In this document: positions 11,281 to 22,850 of the stretch, piece by piece | Numbering within the stretch: the stretch's first letter is position 1 | Layout of the letters: each line of letters begins with the position of its first letter | Assembly: GCA_004352715.1 (NCBI GenBank) | Contig: SCFE01000005.1 | Span: 1,052,362 to 1,116,361 of the forward strand | Source of the DNA: Hofstenia miamia | Taxonomy: Eukaryota > Xenacoelomorpha > Acoela | Length of the DNA stretch: 64,000 nucleotides | Reading direction: 5' to 3' | Notes under the pieces: generated by a model | What the model saw: only the letters and a program-made list of their open reading frames with translations | Databases searched by the model: none | Told to the model about the DNA's origin: nothing | Position numbers and translations under genes: made by a program

Positions 11281-14200
11281 GGAATCACTGCTATCAGCAA
11301 ATGATTCATCTCGGTTTCCGTTACCATTTGTGAGAAGCTTGGTAGTCGTGGGAAATACATAAAAATTCTAAGCAAAATTGTTAAATATAATTCTAAAACG
11401 TGCTTAGAATATCACATTCATTTAAAAGATATTATATTATTCATTAAGGAAAATATAGATTGTAGAAATTTTTTAAATTATTTTATAAAAACGAATCACA
11501 AATAACTAATTATTCTTGTATGCCTTCACTTGGGTCAAGTTTTGCTATAATTTATGTAGAATTGGTCAAATCTGAATAAACAGCAACCAATGAGTTTGTT
11601 TGGTGAGTGGGACGCATAGTATTATGACCATTTAGACGATGTTGAAGTTTCAATCATGTATAATTATATTTTTCATCGATTTTGGTGGTTTTTTCAAACA
11701 GATAGCAAGCTCATATTTTCATTAATGTGATGACTATTTAAGTTAGGTAATGTGACGGTTATTTGAATTAATTTTTTTTTCGTATAAATAGCAGATATTC
11801 TCCATGAAGATGGAAATGGAAAAGTGTTGGTAAATGGTATTGAAATTTAATTCAAAACGTTTTGCCATTAGCAAGTCTATATATTAACTATTTGAACTTC
11901 CATGAGATGTTTGTAAAGCTGTAATGATATTGAGATGTATCCACATTGGTGGGTTCTGTAATGACACCAACTTTTATTAATTTTTAATTGGTTTCTCTGT
12001 GTTTAGGTGTTAGTTTTTTTTCCAATTGCTGCAAATGATAAAACCAGTAGAATGTATGAAGATGAGCTCATGTCATCATGGAAACTGAATATTTAATAGT
12101 TAGACATTGAATTCTAAAATTATTGAAATTTGGACTAGAAATATCAAGTTCTCGGTTCATATAATAGGGTTCTAATGGAGCTGAATTTTATCGGTCTCAG
12201 TTCCATGTAGTCCCATCGGATTTGATTCCAGTCACATGAAATTTTCTTTTTCTATTGCCCCACGATGTAGCCTCTATTTTGACCTAAGTTCGCTAAAATT
12301 GACCAAAATTTATTTACAATTATCCGGTTTTCGTTCTCCAAGTTTCATTATTTATGGTCGCAGTCTCTTGTTTCCCGATTCCCACTGAAATATCGAGTCC
12401 CAGTAAATCCAATTGGAATGATGAATGCTACCGAAGGTCCCATATCACATAACCGTGTACCTTCGCCGGATAGTCGGATGCAAGGCATTAAGCATCACTT
12501 TTTTGCTTGCGTCTATTTTAAATGTTGCGAGGATGCAAATGTTTGTCAGAGAGTTTTATAATAAAACACTAATTTGCAGCCTGTCATGGGACCACAGTAA
12601 AATGTATGAATTTAACGGCCATGAAAGTTTATTCCAGATTTATTGGATGACGGGGAAACATATTCAGTGTGCTTTCTTTTGATTTCGTAATTTATTTAAT
12701 CAGCATCGACGTGTTATCGTTAAATTGTGTTCGCGATCGGCGCTCTGAGCCCATTAGTTTTTCGCTGTCTATCTGTCGAAATGAAAAAAGCGCTTTATTC
12801 TTGCCACATTCAAATGCCATCTATATTTGGCAGTTATTAGAAGAAATTAATTTCAATCGAATGTGTTTGCGAAATGCATATCATTGTCTAATACACTGCT
12901 CAAATGACGTGTACTGCCTTTGAATTTTGCTAAGAATTCATTACTTAGCAGTGAATGGAGAAAAACATGTACATTTGCCTGACATTTAATTTGTCAATAC
13001 ATTAATAACATGTTCATTGTCTTCCTTCTTTGGATTAGATCCAGTTTTTTGTACAATTTTTATTTAATGCGTTTTAGTTGTTTTCTTCTTACCATAATTG
13101 GTTTTTGCAAAACAAAAGGTTTTCAAAAAATCATTCAATAGTTTTTAAATTATCAAATTTCTGACGTTCGCTTTTATTTTCTTTGCCAATTATATAATTT
13201 ACAAATATTTTCTCTCAAAAATTCAACCTGAAGCAAGTTTTATGAAAAAACTAAGTTTGCTCAAACGCTACCAGATGTTTCTTTACTGGCTTAATTAACA
13301 TGTAATACCACACCCCCTGTAAACAATCATCTGACCGCATTTTCAACGAAATGACTCCCTACATCACATTAAAAAGCAAATGAAATAGTGCATTGGATCA
13401 TAGTATGTTTAAATTTATTGAGATTGATTTCGAAAACTCATCTGTTTTTTTACATAATTGTTTGATTCACCGTGAACTAAGTCTATCAATCTTTCAAACT
13501 TTGTTTCATAGTGCAACTTACCTTAAATTTTAAGAAGCCTCCAGATATTATTTTATTTTGAAATTATGAAGATGGAAGATTTAGTACTAATGACTGTATG
13601 CCCGAGAGCAGCCCCGTCAATACTAATATAGTATGGTGCCTAATTGTTTGTGTGTAATTGGAAATTTTGATTAGAGATCCAACGATTTCCTTCAAACATA
13701 GATTATAATTAGTATTTCTAAATTATAGTTCTGCTTCATTTGCTGGTCAATTTAATACCCTAACAAAGAATAATAAAAAATATTTGTTTAAGCACGCAAA
13801 CCAGGCTATCACTCCTTGTTTTCATTGAAAACATCAATGGTTTCTCTTAATTTTCTGTCTTATAGCATTATTAAAACTCTCTTAATTCGAAATGAATCTG
13901 CTAGACATTTTAATGCTTAGCAGAAGAGATTAACCAGATTTGTTCTACAAACGATTAGATTCAGCTGCCACATCCTTAAGCGTAATCCCTAAGCGGTGGA
14001 TACAACTCCAGTCGACAGCTTTCAATTACTTTATTTAATATTTATTAATAATGCTTCTCCAATATTCTATCCGTTATTGTTCTAAGTTGACTTTTTACAA
14101 CAAATGAATTTTTACGGCAACTTTGAAATGCCAACATGTCGAAATCACTGAGTATGTCTTCTGCTGCCATTATTTTAACAGCATTTAATTACTCTTTTGT

Positions 14201-15501
14201 ACTTTAAAAGCACTCTTTGAATTAGTCAGGACTTTGAAAAACTATACGCTTTGGGAAGTCATTATCTAATCTAGTGCTATTAGTTTTGACTTGCGCTTTT
14301 ACAAAATTTACTCGTAGCGATTTAAACTGTACGTAAAAATTCCAGCCTGGAGAAGATACATATTATTTATAAACTTAGTTTTTTTTGCTCAAGTGATTGG
14401 ACATAACTAAAAAGCTAAATCGATTCCCAATGATTGACAGATGCCAATCAATTAAATAGTTCAAAGCAATGAAACATCATTAGATTCATTGTTGCAAACA
14501 CCCTGGGAAAACTGTAATAGTATCAATGTACAAACGGGCAAATTAGCTTTTTAACAAATTTGAGCTGTATGCCGATCACAATATCATGTCATTTAGTCTG
14601 TTAGTTTTTATTTTCCACATTTTAAACATAATGTCCGGTATGCCTATAGCGGCACTCTCAACGTTTCTAAGGCTCATATTTGTAAACTTATCATGGAATT
14701 GTCTAAATGGATTCTTTTGGGTTAAAGTCCATTACAAAGTTAAATAGTAATTTTAACGCCCACTATTTGTAATACAGTTTTGCGACAGGTGTCCCCGAAA
14801 ACATTTATTTATTGAATTCCTAGCAAACGTTAATTCTTGCGGATTTTTTTCTTGAAAGTAATGCATTATTTAGAAGTAGGATAAAGTATTGTTTTCCCAG
14901 TCTTTCCACAAGGTCAACAAAACACCTTTCTCCCTTTTGTTTAGTTCTTTTGTTTCGCGTAAACATTCGTTTGATTAAATTACAACTTTATATAATTTCT
15001 CCTGTGCATTGGATTTTGCTCTGGAGTTTTGCTTATTAATATACACAATGCTTTGCTCATTTCATTATACTAACATTATAATCTCATTTGGCAATTACTT
15101 TTCTTTCTTTCTCTTTATGGTTTTTATATCAAACATTTCTCTATTCCTCCAATTTAATTTAAGTAGATGTATGCGTTTTTGAATTTTTCTTAGTTATTAT
15201 GTCGCCTGGACATTTTTCCATTCAACAAGCATTCTTGTTTCGTTTTCAATATCATTGTTCGTTTTTAGTGATAGTTCATAATATAATTTTACTGAAAGTT
15301 TTATCTCACATTTTAGTATTTGTAGTTGCAACAAACATACACTTTTCCATTTAATTGCAAACTAAATGCAATTATATAAATTCACTACTGTATTTTCAAA
15401 ACCAGCTCATTCGTGATTGCTTAGTTTGACCAATCTACTAAGTATAATTAAAATTTCTATTTCTTTTTTGCTAGGGATAGAAGAAAATTTTAATTGCTTT
15501 A

Positions 15502-15506
<5 letters not shown>
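11281..15506. other. AT-rich intergenic DNA, no supportable gene
   Basis: About 4.2 kb. Two short overlapping open frames on the + strand (12425-12682 and 12669-12923) have no recognisable domain or splice context. A segment at 12180-12215 shares a 20-base-scale motif with 25180-25205, pointing to an old dispersed repeat. Confidence 0.45.

Positions 15507-15534
<28 letters not shown>
15507..15534. repeat. (AT)n microsatellite at gap edge
   Basis: A run of AT dinucleotides directly abuts the next assembly gap, the likely cause of the break. Confidence 0.9.
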
Positions 15535-16534
15535 NNNNNNNNNNNNNNNNNNNNNNNNNNNNNNNNNNNNNNNNNNNNNNNNNNNNNNNNNNNNNNNNNN
15601 NNNNNNNNNNNNNNNNNNNNNNNNNNNNNNNNNNNNNNNNNNNNNNNNNNNNNNNNNNNNNNNNNNNNNNNNNNNNNNNNNNNNNNNNNNNNNNNNNNNN
15701 NNNNNNNNNNNNNNNNNNNNNNNNNNNNNNNNNNNNNNNNNNNNNNNNNNNNNNNNNNNNNNNNNNNNNNNNNNNNNNNNNNNNNNNNNNNNNNNNNNNN
15801 NNNNNNNNNNNNNNNNNNNNNNNNNNNNNNNNNNNNNNNNNNNNNNNNNNNNNNNNNNNNNNNNNNNNNNNNNNNNNNNNNNNNNNNNNNNNNNNNNNNN
15901 NNNNNNNNNNNNNNNNNNNNNNNNNNNNNNNNNNNNNNNNNNNNNNNNNNNNNNNNNNNNNNNNNNNNNNNNNNNNNNNNNNNNNNNNNNNNNNNNNNNN
16001 NNNNNNNNNNNNNNNNNNNNNNNNNNNNNNNNNNNNNNNNNNNNNNNNNNNNNNNNNNNNNNNNNNNNNNNNNNNNNNNNNNNNNNNNNNNNNNNNNNNN
16101 NNNNNNNNNNNNNNNNNNNNNNNNNNNNNNNNNNNNNNNNNNNNNNNNNNNNNNNNNNNNNNNNNNNNNNNNNNNNNNNNNNNNNNNNNNNNNNNNNNNN
16201 NNNNNNNNNNNNNNNNNNNNNNNNNNNNNNNNNNNNNNNNNNNNNNNNNNNNNNNNNNNNNNNNNNNNNNNNNNNNNNNNNNNNNNNNNNNNNNNNNNNN
16301 NNNNNNNNNNNNNNNNNNNNNNNNNNNNNNNNNNNNNNNNNNNNNNNNNNNNNNNNNNNNNNNNNNNNNNNNNNNNNNNNNNNNNNNNNNNNNNNNNNNN
16401 NNNNNNNNNNNNNNNNNNNNNNNNNNNNNNNNNNNNNNNNNNNNNNNNNNNNNNNNNNNNNNNNNNNNNNNNNNNNNNNNNNNNNNNNNNNNNNNNNNNN
16501 NNNNNNNNNNNNNNNNNNNNNNNNNNNNNNNNNN
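15535..16534. other. Assembly gap (1000 N)
   Basis: Exactly 1000 N, a default pad of unknown true size. Confidence 0.99.
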
Positions 16535-16604
16535 AGGATTACATGCACAATCTTGAAGGAAAAAATCTATTAGTTTAATTATTGTTGCGATTAGATATAT
16601 ATAT

Positions 16605-16960
16605 TACGAGTTTCCACGTGGGGCCGTTCAATCCATGTGGCGGGGCAGATCGGAGCGGGTATCGGTTAAGGTTTTTCAAAGCTGGGTACTCATAGGGTAA
16701 ACTCTTAGATTGAGAAAAATTGAACCAAATAATTGGCATTTAGAGATGTTAAAAGTAAATTTCTTATTTTTGAGTGGGGCTATTGGGATCGGCAGAATAT
16801 GTAGCGTAGGGCAACATAGGGCAGATTTCAAGTGAATGAGGCAGAGCATGAAATTCTACGGAGGAATGTGGGGGCAGTTCACAAAAATCTGCGCCAATTT
16901 CATCTCCGATATCTAGCACTTTCGATTTGATGACCGCATTTAATTTCAATCGGCCTTGAA
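16605..16960. other. GC-enriched island, unidentified repeat or old coding DNA
   Basis: Unlike its surroundings this stretch has many GGGG and CGG words (for example ATGTGGCGGGGCAGATCGGA at its left). The minus strand has a 61-codon open frame (16764-16949) with ELPPHSSVEFHALPHS but no family I recognise. Its position next to a gap favours repeat origin. Confidence 0.3.
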
Positions 16961-19146
16961 CATTGAAGTTATAGATTGATGTATAGATTTTTTGTTGTTT
17001 TACAACAACAGATAATTAAATATTGAAGAATGCAACTCAAAATAGCATTTATATGACAGCTCTAAATAATGAAAGTGTGTAAATTCCAACGTTCAATTTT
17101 CACCGGTTTTATTCTCTTGAAACTTGATAATATTCATTTATCTGATATTGATTTAAAATTATTGAATTTTAATATTTTTTCCTTAAAATTTATCACAATG
17201 ACTAATTTTTCCGTATTGCAGGCAGCCATTAGTCAATGACTGATCCTGTAGAGGATTCGAATCCTCTTTTTCTTTTTAAGAATAAATCTTCATATCCTTT
17301 AAAAAATACTTTTTAATTTACAATATTAGTCATAGAATTGTTGTAATATAATTTCACATCTTTACATAATTTTATAAATGTGACGCCCTGCGTACACAAC
17401 TTGGTTAAATACAAATAATTATATTTTAATCGAAGTTTCAAACTCTATTTTGCCAGATTCCTTATTGTTTTCAAGTAGGCGTAAATTTATTTTCTCCACG
17501 AAATCCTTCAAATCTGCAAAATATTCTCCATGGAATTTATAGCAGGTAAATGTCATTAAGTGCAAATCAGTTTACAATTTTACACTACTATTTTAAAGAA
17601 ATTGATTGATTATTTGCAATCGACGGTCCAGACCCCTTCCCTTCTGTTACAAAAAAGGTGGTGGAGTGACACTTTATTGCTAATAATTTCCGACTTTCGA
17701 ACATGAAAGTAATCATTTTCAACATTTGCTTCCATTTTATAATTCCTGCCTTACCGGAGCATCAGAATATAAGATATTGATAATAGGACGCTGTAAGTTG
17801 AGATATTTTTATCCAAGTCTTTCAAAATTCGAGTCGAGTTGAATTTCAAATCAATATCATAAACGTAAAATCACCATTAAATTTACTGTTTTAACGTAAC
17901 TCTCACCAATGACTTGAAAGTGAAATTTTTTATTTTAAAGAATTAAAAAAAACAATTTTAGTATTTTACTCTGCAGGGGGAGGCTACCTTGTTAATGTTA
18001 GATACGACCATTTGCTAAACAATATGCTTTAACGCCAATGAGCCTGAAAGAAGCTTTTGTAGAAAGGTTTTTCAATCAAAAAATTACATATTTTTTTATT
18101 TAGGCAAGCATTATATATACTATTCAATATCAAATGAATACAGCGCTAGTTGACTCGACCAACCACGAAAACTATTAATCATTAAATTTGAGTACTCACA
18201 GGACGCGAATTGATGCTACCAAATACAATACACAGAGTCCATTTTCTTATTACATATAATCTGTTTTTTGCCTCGTGCTCCACATCTTCCCTAAAATCTC
18301 CAGATTGTCATTGCATTATATAACTAGAATAATTTGTCTTGAGTCGTTTTCGCACCACAAATAGAGTAATTCGATGCTGAGCTTTGCTGGTTTTTCACCT
18401 TTTTAATATGCGTCTAAGTACTAACAAAGGATTCATTTACATGAAACATCTGAAAACATTAACTAGTGTTTCATCAAAATAATTATCAGGATAAGTTATA
18501 GCTTTTTTAGTAAAACCATTTTTAGCATCTTTTTAACGCAAGTGTTATCGCCACACTTCAAAATTAATTTTTGCGATGTATATATTTTTGTATTACATCA
18601 TTTTTTCAATATCTATTTAAATTTCATGGGAAATATTTTTCTCAATGCTTTTGTTCAAACGTGTTAATCGCTTCTACGATAGAAGTTTTGACACGTGCAA
18701 TTTTATTGGTTGTCATTAACACCAATTAATTTTTAGAAATCCCTGAAAGCTCGTTCATGTGCATGGCTCTGGGAATGGGCTATGAACGCTCTTCTAGTGC
18801 ACACTTTTCATTGCGTAATTTTAATAATGTCTTCTGAAATGCATTAATATTAATGCCTCAAGTGCTTGTTACACAATCATTTCAACGTTTTGTCTACGCG
18901 TTTCGTTGAAAATAGAAAGCCGTTAAATCCAACATATCTTTATTCAGTTTATTTCATATTATTTATCACTTTTATTTTGAATTGAAAACAATTAGGGTAA
19001 GATTAAGGTATTCTCTTAACCATTGAAACTGCGATTGCTTCTTCATGGTTTAATCCCAAATGGCTATTAAAAGAACTAACACATTGTCACAACATAAACA
19101 TTAAGTTAGTGTTAATCCCACTCAATGTGCCGTATGCAGTTTATTC
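16961..19146. other. AT-rich intergenic DNA, nothing recognised
   Basis: About 2.2 kb without coding signal. It contains an 18-base perfect palindrome at 17250-17267 (AGAGGATTCGAATCCTCT followed by T-rich sequence), which I do not consider a tRNA. Confidence 0.45.
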
Positions 19147-19265
19147 AGGCTATGGTTAGACTATGTGATTGGTAGCAAGAGCAGTTAAGTTACAAAATCA
19201 TTTCGCTAATTATCTCGGGTGGTTAGACGTGCGATTCTACCAATCACATTGTTTAACCGGAGCCT
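19147..19265. mobile_element. Miniature inverted-repeat element, about 119 bp
   Basis: The left end AGGCTATGGTTAGACTATGT and the reverse complement of the right end AGGCTCCGGTTAAACAATGT agree at most positions, and the match continues through GATTGGTAG. The interior has no coding capacity. The ends resemble hAT-type (C/T)AGG termini, but I could not find matching target duplications. Confidence 0.7.
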
Positions 19266-21914
19266 AAATATCATATTCAGTTCCCTTTGAAAAAATGTGA
19301 ACCTTGTTTGTTGTTAGTGCTAAATTTGTTTAAAGAGGTAACACTCTTCTTACCCCAGTCGCCAATCTAAGTTGAAGTGTCAAAGTATTGTCATTTTCAT
19401 ATTAGTTGCGAAACTACTAACATCGTTATGTAATAGTTTTGGGACAAAGTAAAAGTTCAAGTAAAAAATTGCATTCTTTGCATTAAGTCTTAAAATTGGC
19501 AATACATTGAACTTGTCTCAATTTAGTTTTAGTTATTTATCAATGAATTTGTGGCAAACTCAAATTTGATGAGCATCCACATCAGGGTTATGACATAGAA
19601 GTTGTCAATAAACTTTAGTCCACCTAAAAAAGGATGTTAGAAATACAGTAGAAGGCAAATTTATGCGGCTTCCCTCTTAAAAAAACCATTTGAGATGTAT
19701 GAAAGATGATTGAATGATGACTTGTTCATTTGTAAAATCAAGTTAGCACATATACACTTTTAGGCGCAACATTAATATATATTGTTTACATTATAATCAC
19801 ACCTTAATTGAACTTTTGCTATTGACACCATAGAGCTCTAAAGTGAACCCCAGTGAAAATTTGTGTAGCCTGTTGAAGCAACGTGTGCACACTACACCAT
19901 CACACTATAAGGAAGAATTATGGTCAAAATTCGCGATACATGGACAACTGATGTTGAGTTACAGGCTTGTTGTGCAAAACTGATAGAAAGTATATCACAA
20001 TGTTTTTACATGCACAAGTGTGTCAAATTTCATTGCTATGGTATTTGAGAATATGGAAAAGTATATTCCTAAAATTATTTTGAATATTCTGTAGGTCTTC
20101 TAACTAGTCGGCTTTCGTATTTTTATTAAACAGGCTTATTTCTTAAGTGAAAGTTGCACCATTTGTCAGACCTACTCCAGTTCATTCTTCAAAACCATTA
20201 AGTTTGTTGAAGTTGTTGAGCAATTATTATGATTTTAGAATGTTAAGAAGAATGCGTGAACCTTAGGCGACTCGTGTGTGTAAGCAAAGCAAGCAGTGCT
20301 TGCACAATAATTTTTTAATATATGAATTTCATTCTTAATTGCATGAATTTATATCTATGCAAATGTACAAATCGTAAATTATGTTTACTTTAAAATTACG
20401 TTTAAGAATCAAGTAGTAATATGAATTGAATATAGGACATAATTCATTACGATTTGTTTTAAAAATCATTGAATGATTGCGCCACAGCAAGCCTTAATGA
20501 TGCACCTAGCTCGCTCAAATCATTAAATTATATCCATTTTCTTCAAATCATCGTGCGAAGATTTAGCTGGCAAAGCAAGCAGTCCATTTCCATTGTAAAC
20601 ATGATATTTATTATTTAAACCAATCAGAAACATTTCTCTATTCAAGCAGCACTGGAAACTGAAATATATTTGAGTGAGGCTCCTCTATCTGATATACAGT
20701 TTTCTCACATTTTTTACCTCACGGATTCATTGTACAATATTCTTAAATATAAAACAGTAGCCATTTGTTATTCTTTACAGAAATTAGAAAATTTATAGGA
20801 ATTGTGAATGAAAGACGATTTTTTTCTACGAATATGGTACCAATTAATTTTTAAGAGTAATATATTGTGAAATAAATTGACGTTATCTGCATTCAAATGG
20901 AAACTAGATTCACATTCATGTACAAATATGGTTTTATAGAATTAGTATGTTTTAAAAAACTTTGAGCAATTTAAATGTGATCTCCCTCCGCTGCCATTTT
21001 CTGATATAAATTTCTACTCTAAGTTTCTTAATTTGGCAAAACTTTGTAATTTATCTCAAGTTTTCTATCATCAACATGTCTTCAATTGTAAATCGGGAAA
21101 GTCCTCATTCAATATTTTGAAATGCACTATTTATTGACTTTCTTACCAAAAATTTGAAATATTTGAATGAATACAAACTACTTGATTTTGCAGAACGATT
21201 ATTTTCTGCTTAAAGAAATTTTAAACAAATTCAAGAATAACCATTATAGGAGAAAAAGCTACAGAAATCATTAGCAATTTTTCTTGAAAATGATTTATAA
21301 AAGAGCTGCAGTACTAACCATATCTCTATAATAATGTTACAGATAACTTCCTGAAAAAATTTTTTTTCATGATTTAATTTTTAAACTAATTTGGTTACAT
21401 AAAAATATTTGCTTGCCTACCTTTTGCATTCACGAGCCGCCACTGGCGTGAACGGGAAATGATGTCAATCCAGTATTGGAACCGGCCCTAAGTTTCGATT
21501 ACGGACTATTAGTTCGCCTTCAATAATATTGCATTTGCTAGTTTTCTATTTAATTTATACGTGCACTATTGCCGGTTACACTAAATATATAAATTTCTAG
21601 TTGCACGTGCGCTAGGTTTACAACTGGTGTTTAAATGAGTTGAACAGCGGTGGATTTCTACATTTTGAGTTGTGCATACTTTTCAAATTGAGAAAATTAT
21701 TACTTTTCGGATATATAAAAATTAGATATATCAAGCTTGTTCATTTTAAGAAGTCTAAGTGTTACATTTTCTAACGCAAATTCTCTTTCAATCAGCTTGG
21801 TACTTAAACAATTTGCCATGAGAGTTGTAGATGAAATGATAGATTGATTTATTTATTCTTATGTTGCAATGCTCCAATCTGTTGAAATAATTCTTAATGA
21901 TTAATTCAGCCAAT
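19266..21914. other. AT-rich intergenic DNA, nothing recognised
   Basis: About 2.6 kb with no frame, splice-bounded exon or inverted repeat that I would support. Confidence 0.45.
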
Positions 21915-22018
21915 ATCAGCCTAAAATATTCTTACATGGTTCTTAAATTTCTGCAGATCAAATATTGATTATAAGAGCGAATAAGAAGTATCAAAATTGG
22001 CATATACTTATGAGGCAG

Positions 22019-22026
22019 AAATTATT
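22019..22026. repeat. Left 8-bp target-site duplication GAAATTAT
   Basis: Identical to 22558-22565, on either side of the inverted-repeat element. Eight bases is the hAT-type duplication length. Confidence 0.85.
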
Positions 22027-22557
22027 AGGTTTTCTGAGAATATGAAATCAATGTTCGAATATTCGTTTGAAAAAATATTCGCATATCTTCAATAATGTTG
22101 CCCCGTAAAATGCTTAAAAGCAATCAAATTGCTTGCCAATGTCCACTGCTTGAAGCATCCCCAGGTTTACAAGATCTTCGTTTTGCAAAATACTGATTAA
22201 TGGCCACTTCAAATTGGCCAATATTCCAAGTATTGAGTAAGTGGAGTTCCAATGTTTTGGGACATCCTGCGGCAAACTTTTAAAATTTTATTGCCCATCA
22301 TGATCTTTGTTTGAGCGCCATTTAATATTTCGCAGACATATTGAAATGGGTATAATGTTCTTCTCTATCTATTTAGATAGAAATCTGAGTTTATTCATGA
22401 TTGTGGTCTCCGCCAATAAATCAGCAAAAATTAGAGTAAAAAGGCTTAGAAATTGCCATCAAAAAGAGGTAGCTATTAATAGACGAATATTTGAATAATA
22501 AGGCAGTATTCGAATAGTTTGGTGCAAACGAATGTTCGAATATTCTCAGAAACTCTA
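22027..22557. mobile_element. hAT-type MITE with TIRs, 531 bp
   Basis: The left terminus TAGGTTTTCTGAGAATAT and the inverted right terminus TAGAGTTTCTGAGAATAT differ at two positions. The subterminal zones on both sides share TTCGAA and ATATTCG words. The TAG start, the perfect 8-bp duplication and the lack of any transposase frame define a non-autonomous hAT-type element. The 63-codon open frame inside it has no resemblance to a transposase. Confidence 0.88.
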
Positions 22558-22565
22558 GAAATTAT
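22558..22565. repeat. Right 8-bp target-site duplication GAAATTAT
   Basis: Perfect partner of 22019-22026. Confidence 0.85.
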
Positions 22566-22850
22566 CCCGATGCTTAAACATTTCCTGGGTAATGATAATG
22601 ACGCATTACTTTTACCTTTCATATACAATAATACATACTTTTAAGTGTACGAATTATTTTTGAACGTTAGAATCGCTGAAAAACATAGGAATCACAAAAA
22701 ACCAAAATTTACCAACATCAAGCTATATTCGATTTTCAGAAATATCTGAATTGGTATTTTAAGCCTCAGGTTGTTAGATAATTCTTAAATTTTGATCCTT
22801 ATGATTCTTTTGAAACGAATTTTTATAAACAAGAATTGTTAGATGAGGCC

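Larger units (their letters stand above)
21915..22850. repeat. Dispersed repeat, copy A, interrupted by a MITE
   Basis: The two flanks (21915-22026 and 22558 to about 22850) together resemble 60210-60490. Shared words include CCTAAAATATTCTTACAT, TTCTTAAATTTCTGCAGATC and TTTTGAACGTT near the middle, then AAATATCTGAATT-like and TTATGATTCTT-like stretches. The MITE at 22027-22557 is absent from the second copy. Confidence 0.6.

Noticed and set aside
12425-12923. Two overlapping + strand frames of about 85 codons
   Set aside because: Their amino-acid order matches no family I know and there are no splice sites of good quality around them.
15417-16573. Open frames of about 350-380 codons spanning 15.5-16.5 kb
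   Set aside because: They are made of gap N plus a TA microsatellite that reads as alternating I/Y; not genes.
16764-16949. 61-codon minus frame in the GC island as a gene
   Set aside because: No recognised motif; more likely part of an unidentified repeat.
17250-17267. tRNA- or SINE-like B-box (GATTCGAATCC) with following T run
   Set aside because: It is a perfect 18-base palindrome. No matching A-box, acceptor stem or anticodon arm could be placed upstream, and the T-stem pairing would be wrong for a tRNA.
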